In this document: one piece after another, positions 60,853-64,000 of the stretch | How positions within the stretch are numbered: position 1 is the first letter of the stretch | Layout: each line of letters begins with the position of its first letter | NCBI GenBank assembly: GCA_025093555.1 | Contig: JAIWNF010000001.1 | Location: forward strand, 310,001-374,000 | Source: Circinella umbellata | Taxonomy: Eukaryota > Mucoromycota > Mucoromycetes > Mucorales > Lichtheimiaceae | Direction: 5' to 3' | Length of the DNA: 64,000 nucleotides | The notes under the pieces: model-generated | The model's input: only the letters and a program-made list of their open reading frames with translations | What the model was told of the DNA's origin: nothing | The model's database searches: none | Made by a program: the position numbers and the translations under genes

Positions 60853-61899
60853 CTAAAATGTTGACCATTGCCAATCGGCCGGAACAGATGGAATAGGGTT
60901 GAAAACAACTATTTAAAAAGATTCACCATTAATAACTATAAATATTTTAATCCAGTTTTGATGTTATATAATATCTTACCTTCAGGAGGATTACTTTTTA
61001 TTGCAATTCCTTTTGGATGATGTTCTACAGGCTGAACAATATCTAATTAAATGAAATATGTTAAATTTCCCCCTTATTCTTTTATTGTTACATTATTCCC
61101 TTTCATTCCTTTCTCTCTCACTTTCTATCTATGGTAATAAACATAAAGTATATCTATTTTATTTTTTTGGTTATTTACCATCTCTGCCCAGCTCTGTTAT
61201 TCCTTCCATTGCTTGAGGTTGCTGCGTCATTATGCCAGCACGACGACGTCGACTCGTAGTAGAGGTTGAATGGAATTCGTGACCTGACGACTCTTGTATA
61301 CTATTCTCTTCTTGCGGGGTATCCTTTCCTTGCCACTTTCGGTATTCTGCTGAGCATGTATCACAACCACGAGATAAAATCCCTCGTGGGTGGAATTGTG
61401 AGGATTGGTCCAACCGAAAATAATTAGAGCAATGAGCAGAACAAAAAATATCGCCACATTTACGACAATGATGCCGTCGTTCAAAAAGTCCAAAAGATAC
61501 TGTACAAGCCATAAAGGCGCAATGAGTAGCGTCGGCGTCCGGCTAAAATATATTACTTTATCGTTAGAAGCTTATATAGAAGCTAAAAAAAAGGTACAGT
61601 AGCAACAAAAAAGGAACATATTATATATATTATATATATATATATATATTCCTTCTTTTATCCTTTTTATAAAAATTAAAAAAAGTTGTTACCTTCCAAT
61701 GATTTCTGGATGGAGGTCCAGTAACTGTATCAGATAATGACGAGACGCTCGTTAATGATTGACGCTTCGATTCTAATGAAGAGCCAGTTTGATCTGTCAA
61801 AGTTGGGGATTCCATTGTTTCAAGAGCTGATGGCCGAGTTGGCTGGCCGAGTGTTAGACGAGTGGGTCGCTTCTTCCGAGTAAGTGCGTAGACATCCAT
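60853..61899 (-). CDS. FYVE zinc-finger protein
   Basis: Four exons: complement(join(60853..60908, 60980..61042, 61179..61542, 61693..61899)), 229 residues. The N terminus is basic and Ser/Thr/Pro-rich. The zinc finger at about 72-125 carries C(x)nC pairs, the RRHHCRKCG box that binds phosphatidylinositol 3-phosphate, IFCSAHCSN and CDTC. The order FERRHHCRKCG, FRLDQSSQFHP and a C terminus ending DWQWSTF matches a small fungal FYVE family. PI3P binding would place it on endosomes or vacuoles. I start at the ATG at 61899 (MDVYALTRK). An upstream in-frame ATG at 61938 (MRESEAG) would add 13 residues. Confidence 0.87.
61620..61650. repeat. (TA)n repeat in FYVE gene intron 1
   Basis: A TA dinucleotide run with one or two interruptions lies in the first intron of the FYVE gene. 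Confidence 0.85.
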
Positions 61900-62412
61900 G
61901 GTCGCCGTCTCGTTTTTCCCAGCTTCGCTCTCTCTCAAACCTTTTCGTCTTGAATTCCTGAGGTCTTTTAACTGTAGTAAAGAACAAGGAGTGTGCGTTC
62001 GTCGGCTTCATAATTTTCAATCACTACCCTTTTGATTGCCATTTGATTGGATGCTCCTAATCTTCTATTTTTGGAAAACCCATCTGCTAGTTGCTATGTT
62101 TTATCATTTATTTCAAATCAAAAACCAATTATATTATATGCAATCAATCCTCAATTAAAAAGCGTTCAAAAGTACTTTTTCTTTTCCTATGTTTTCTTTT
62201 TGACACTATCAAGTACATTATCAAAATGCGCAGCAATAAAAACTATAAACTCTTGGTCTGATTATGAATAGATAAATAAAAAAATTGATTGGGTGAATGC
62301 TAACATGCCTATATTTTAATCAAAATTATACACTGCATACCCAAAAATTACTAGGCATGAAATTTGATATATTCAAAGCTCGCTTCTTTTTTTTTTTAAT
62401 CAACACGTAAAC
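61900..62412. other. Divergent intergenic region
   Basis: It separates the FYVE gene (minus) and the zinc-knuckle gene (plus). A poly-T run lies directly upstream of the latter's start. No other feature is seen. Confidence 0.5.
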
Positions 62413-63231
62413 ATGGTGCCTAGAAATTCACCACCACCACTCGAAACTTACATGTTTTCGCGCAATGATCTTTTCCGTCCGTGGTGGATTTCGGACAGAA
62501 AAAATACAATCATTTACACGTTTTATGATTATGTTTCCAATGACAAGGAGGCATGTCAATTACTTCGTCGAAATTTTAGTGGTGAAACACGTATTATTAT
62601 TCGTACACTCGAACCTATAAATTACATACAATACGATGATGAACAACAAGAACAGGAAAAAAAGTGGATTGTTCTTGAAGCACTTATACAACCCGAGGAA
62701 TCGTATAAGGTGGCACTTAGACGAGGATTAAAAATCAAGCGTGATCAACAAGTCACTGTTGTGCCTGCTATCCATAGTCGTGCTGCCGGTGCTTATATGA
62801 TCATGCGATTTTCTGGACTCCCATTCAATAAGGAGAAGGAAAAGAGTCGTGATGACGATGACTATGATGATGATGAAGAAGAAAGAACATGTGTAGACAA
62901 AGTACGAAAGTCAATGGGAAGTATATTTCCATATTGGAAAGGTGAAAAAATTCAACTATTAGATGCGTTTGCTGAAACAGTGGATGAACAAGACGCTGTT
63001 CGATTCAAGGGCTCCGTGGTAGTTATTTTGGATGGTGATTATTATATTCCTCAAAAGAATGTGGATTCTGGATTGGCATATATTGCAGAATATAATACAG
63101 AGGTCAAGTTTAAACATATCGGTCCATTCCAATATAGTGCCTATTGTTCAACATGTCGCACAATAGATAGCCATACACCAGAAAACTGCAAGTATTTTGA
63201 AAAAGAGTACCCCGGTGGTCTATTACTTTAA
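62413..63231 (+). CDS. Zinc-knuckle protein resembling retroelement Gag/ORF1 C-terminal region
   Basis: A single intronless frame of 272 residues from ATG 62413 to TAA 63231. After a Pro-rich start the protein has an alpha/beta middle and an acidic insert (DDDDYDDDEEE, about 148-158). It ends with a strand-rich block (VVVILDGDYY...) and a CCHC-like knuckle CSTCRTIDSHTPENC (Cx2Cx5Hx4C) near 250-264. The order of a short strand block ending in D, a linker, then a CCHC knuckle with SHTPENC is what I know from LINE ORF1/Gag-like proteins that are abundant in Mucoromycota genomes. No reverse transcriptase, integrase or LTR is visible nearby, and the frame is intact. It may be a domesticated or solo fragment. 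No function is assigned. Confidence 0.65.
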   Translation: MVPRNSPPPLETYMFSRNDLFRPWWISDRKNTIIYTFYDYVSNDKEACQLLRRNFSGETRIIIRTLEPINYIQYDDEQQEQEKKWIVLEALIQPEESYKVALRRGLKIKRDQQVTVVPAIHSRAAGAYMIMRFSGLPFNKEKEKSRDDDDYDDDEEERTCVDKVRKSMGSIFPYWKGEKIQLLDAFAETVDEQDAVRFKGSVVVILDGDYYIPQKNVDSGLAYIAEYNTEVKFKHIGPFQYSAYCSTCRTIDSHTPENCKYFEKEYPGGLLL

Positions 63232-64000
63232 AGAAATTGGAATATCACGAAATTACGAGCTTATTATATACCATCATTATTCCCTTTCAGCTTATTTACA
63301 TACTGTATCATTGAAATCAAATATCCCGCTATATAGATTACACGCCAACTGGTAGTATCTGACTTGGCTTAAGTAAAATTTATGAATCTATGTAGAGCAT
63401 TGTTGTTATTGATCCCCGTTGTATATATAGTTGAAAATAGTACAAAACCATGAGTAAATACTATCCAGGATCATTATTCCAAATGATGCTGTTTTATATA
63501 AAAGGAAAGTGATTTATGCGAGTGAACGTTGGAAGAAAAAGAAGGGAGGTAAAATCTTTCATTTACAAACAGAAGTCGATATTTGTTTGCCACATAAAGC
63601 CGTGATACAGGTATACATATCATCACTCTTTATCGTTTGAATTCCCTTTTTTTCTTGTTAATCCGAGGACGCCGCCATAAGGAATTAAAATGTGTTTCTT
63701 TTTTAAACTATGGTCCAATTGTTTTTTATTTTTGCAGAAACGCTGAGCCATATAATACATTTGACTGTTGTACGTGGTGAAACAGTGGTAATTTATTATT
63801 ATTTTTTGGCTTGGCATGCGATGTTTTATTTGAGGGAAATAATTCAATTTATCAAAGGGACCATGTGGTCGATGACTAACTTATATTTTCTTCTAATTTT
63901 TTTTTACCCGTCTCCGTATTTTAAATTCATATTCTTCGTTGTTAAATGAAAGAAAAAAGAGAAAAAGATCTACCTTTTACATAGATACGACTATTTGAGC
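63232..64000. other. Right-edge stretch with weak coding-like segments
   Basis: Two short segments read like protein: 63508-63609 (ASERWKKKKGG, then KIFHLQTEVDICLPHKAV), followed by a donor-like GTATAC, and 63737-63788 after a TTTTTGCAG acceptor (LSHIIHLTVVRGETV). Their phases do not join cleanly with the obvious sites. They may be exons of a gene extending beyond the window or a decayed element. Confidence 0.25.

Noticed and set aside
1..64000. CRISPR arrays, bacterial-type operons, Shine-Dalgarno sites, rRNA genes
   Set aside because: None is present. Simple repeats are microsatellites and homopolymers, and the genes are eukaryotic with spliceosomal introns.

Overview
The window looks like nuclear DNA of a filamentous fungus, most likely an early-diverging Mucoromycota lineage such as Mucorales. 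Genes are dense and carry many short GT-AG introns (about 50-200 nt), intergenic DNA is AT-rich with homopolymers and (TA)n runs, and proteins carry Gln, His and Asn tracts. The gene set is fungal: a Kin4-type kinase, a full-size PDR transporter, a PIN-like carrier, a 7TM-RGS receptor and FYVE and CorA proteins. The phylum is an inference; no rRNA or marker gene is present. Exon coordinates were derived by hand from splice consensus, reading phase and family conservation. Every multi-exon model listed closes in phase.

Layout. 1-437 is the 3' end of an unrecognised gene. 1572-5997 (+) is a Kin4/Ppk1-like kinase. 7368-7439 (-) is tRNA-Thr(CGT). 8410-11329 (-) is an OPT-family transporter and 11597-13525 (-) a SET/MYND protein. 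About 3.6 kb without genes leads to a PDR ABC transporter at 17136-22626 (+). Another 4.2 kb gap leads to a PIN-like carrier at 26877-28711 (+). Next come a coiled-coil protein of unknown function (29535-32525, -), a sphingoid-base/sphingosine kinase (33084-34541, -) and, divergent from it, a secreted helical-repeat protein (35165-36656, +). 37242-38730 (+) is a decayed MULE/SWIM transposase. 39711-41886 (-) is a TMEM184/DUF300 membrane protein. 43767-45528 (+) is an alpha/beta hydrolase, convergent with MCM7 (45767-48543, -). An F-box/LRR protein (48891-50529, -) and a 7TM-RGS receptor (50767-52632, -) follow. Then come a small coiled-coil protein, a CorA-type Mg2+ transporter (55311-57295, -), a STE20-group kinase (57526-59501, -), a FYVE protein (60853-61899, -) and an intronless zinc-knuckle, Gag/ORF1-like gene (62413-63231, +).

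The genes are not an obvious pathway cluster. They are a typical mix of signalling (kinases, RGS receptor, lipid kinase), membrane transport (OPT, PDR, PIN-like, CorA), replication (MCM7) and protein turnover (F-box). The least explained items are the secreted Trp-rich repeat protein, the RGS domain split by poly-Gln/poly-His, the Gag-like single-copy ORF and the 752-residue coiled-coil protein. I found no convincing new multi-gene system.
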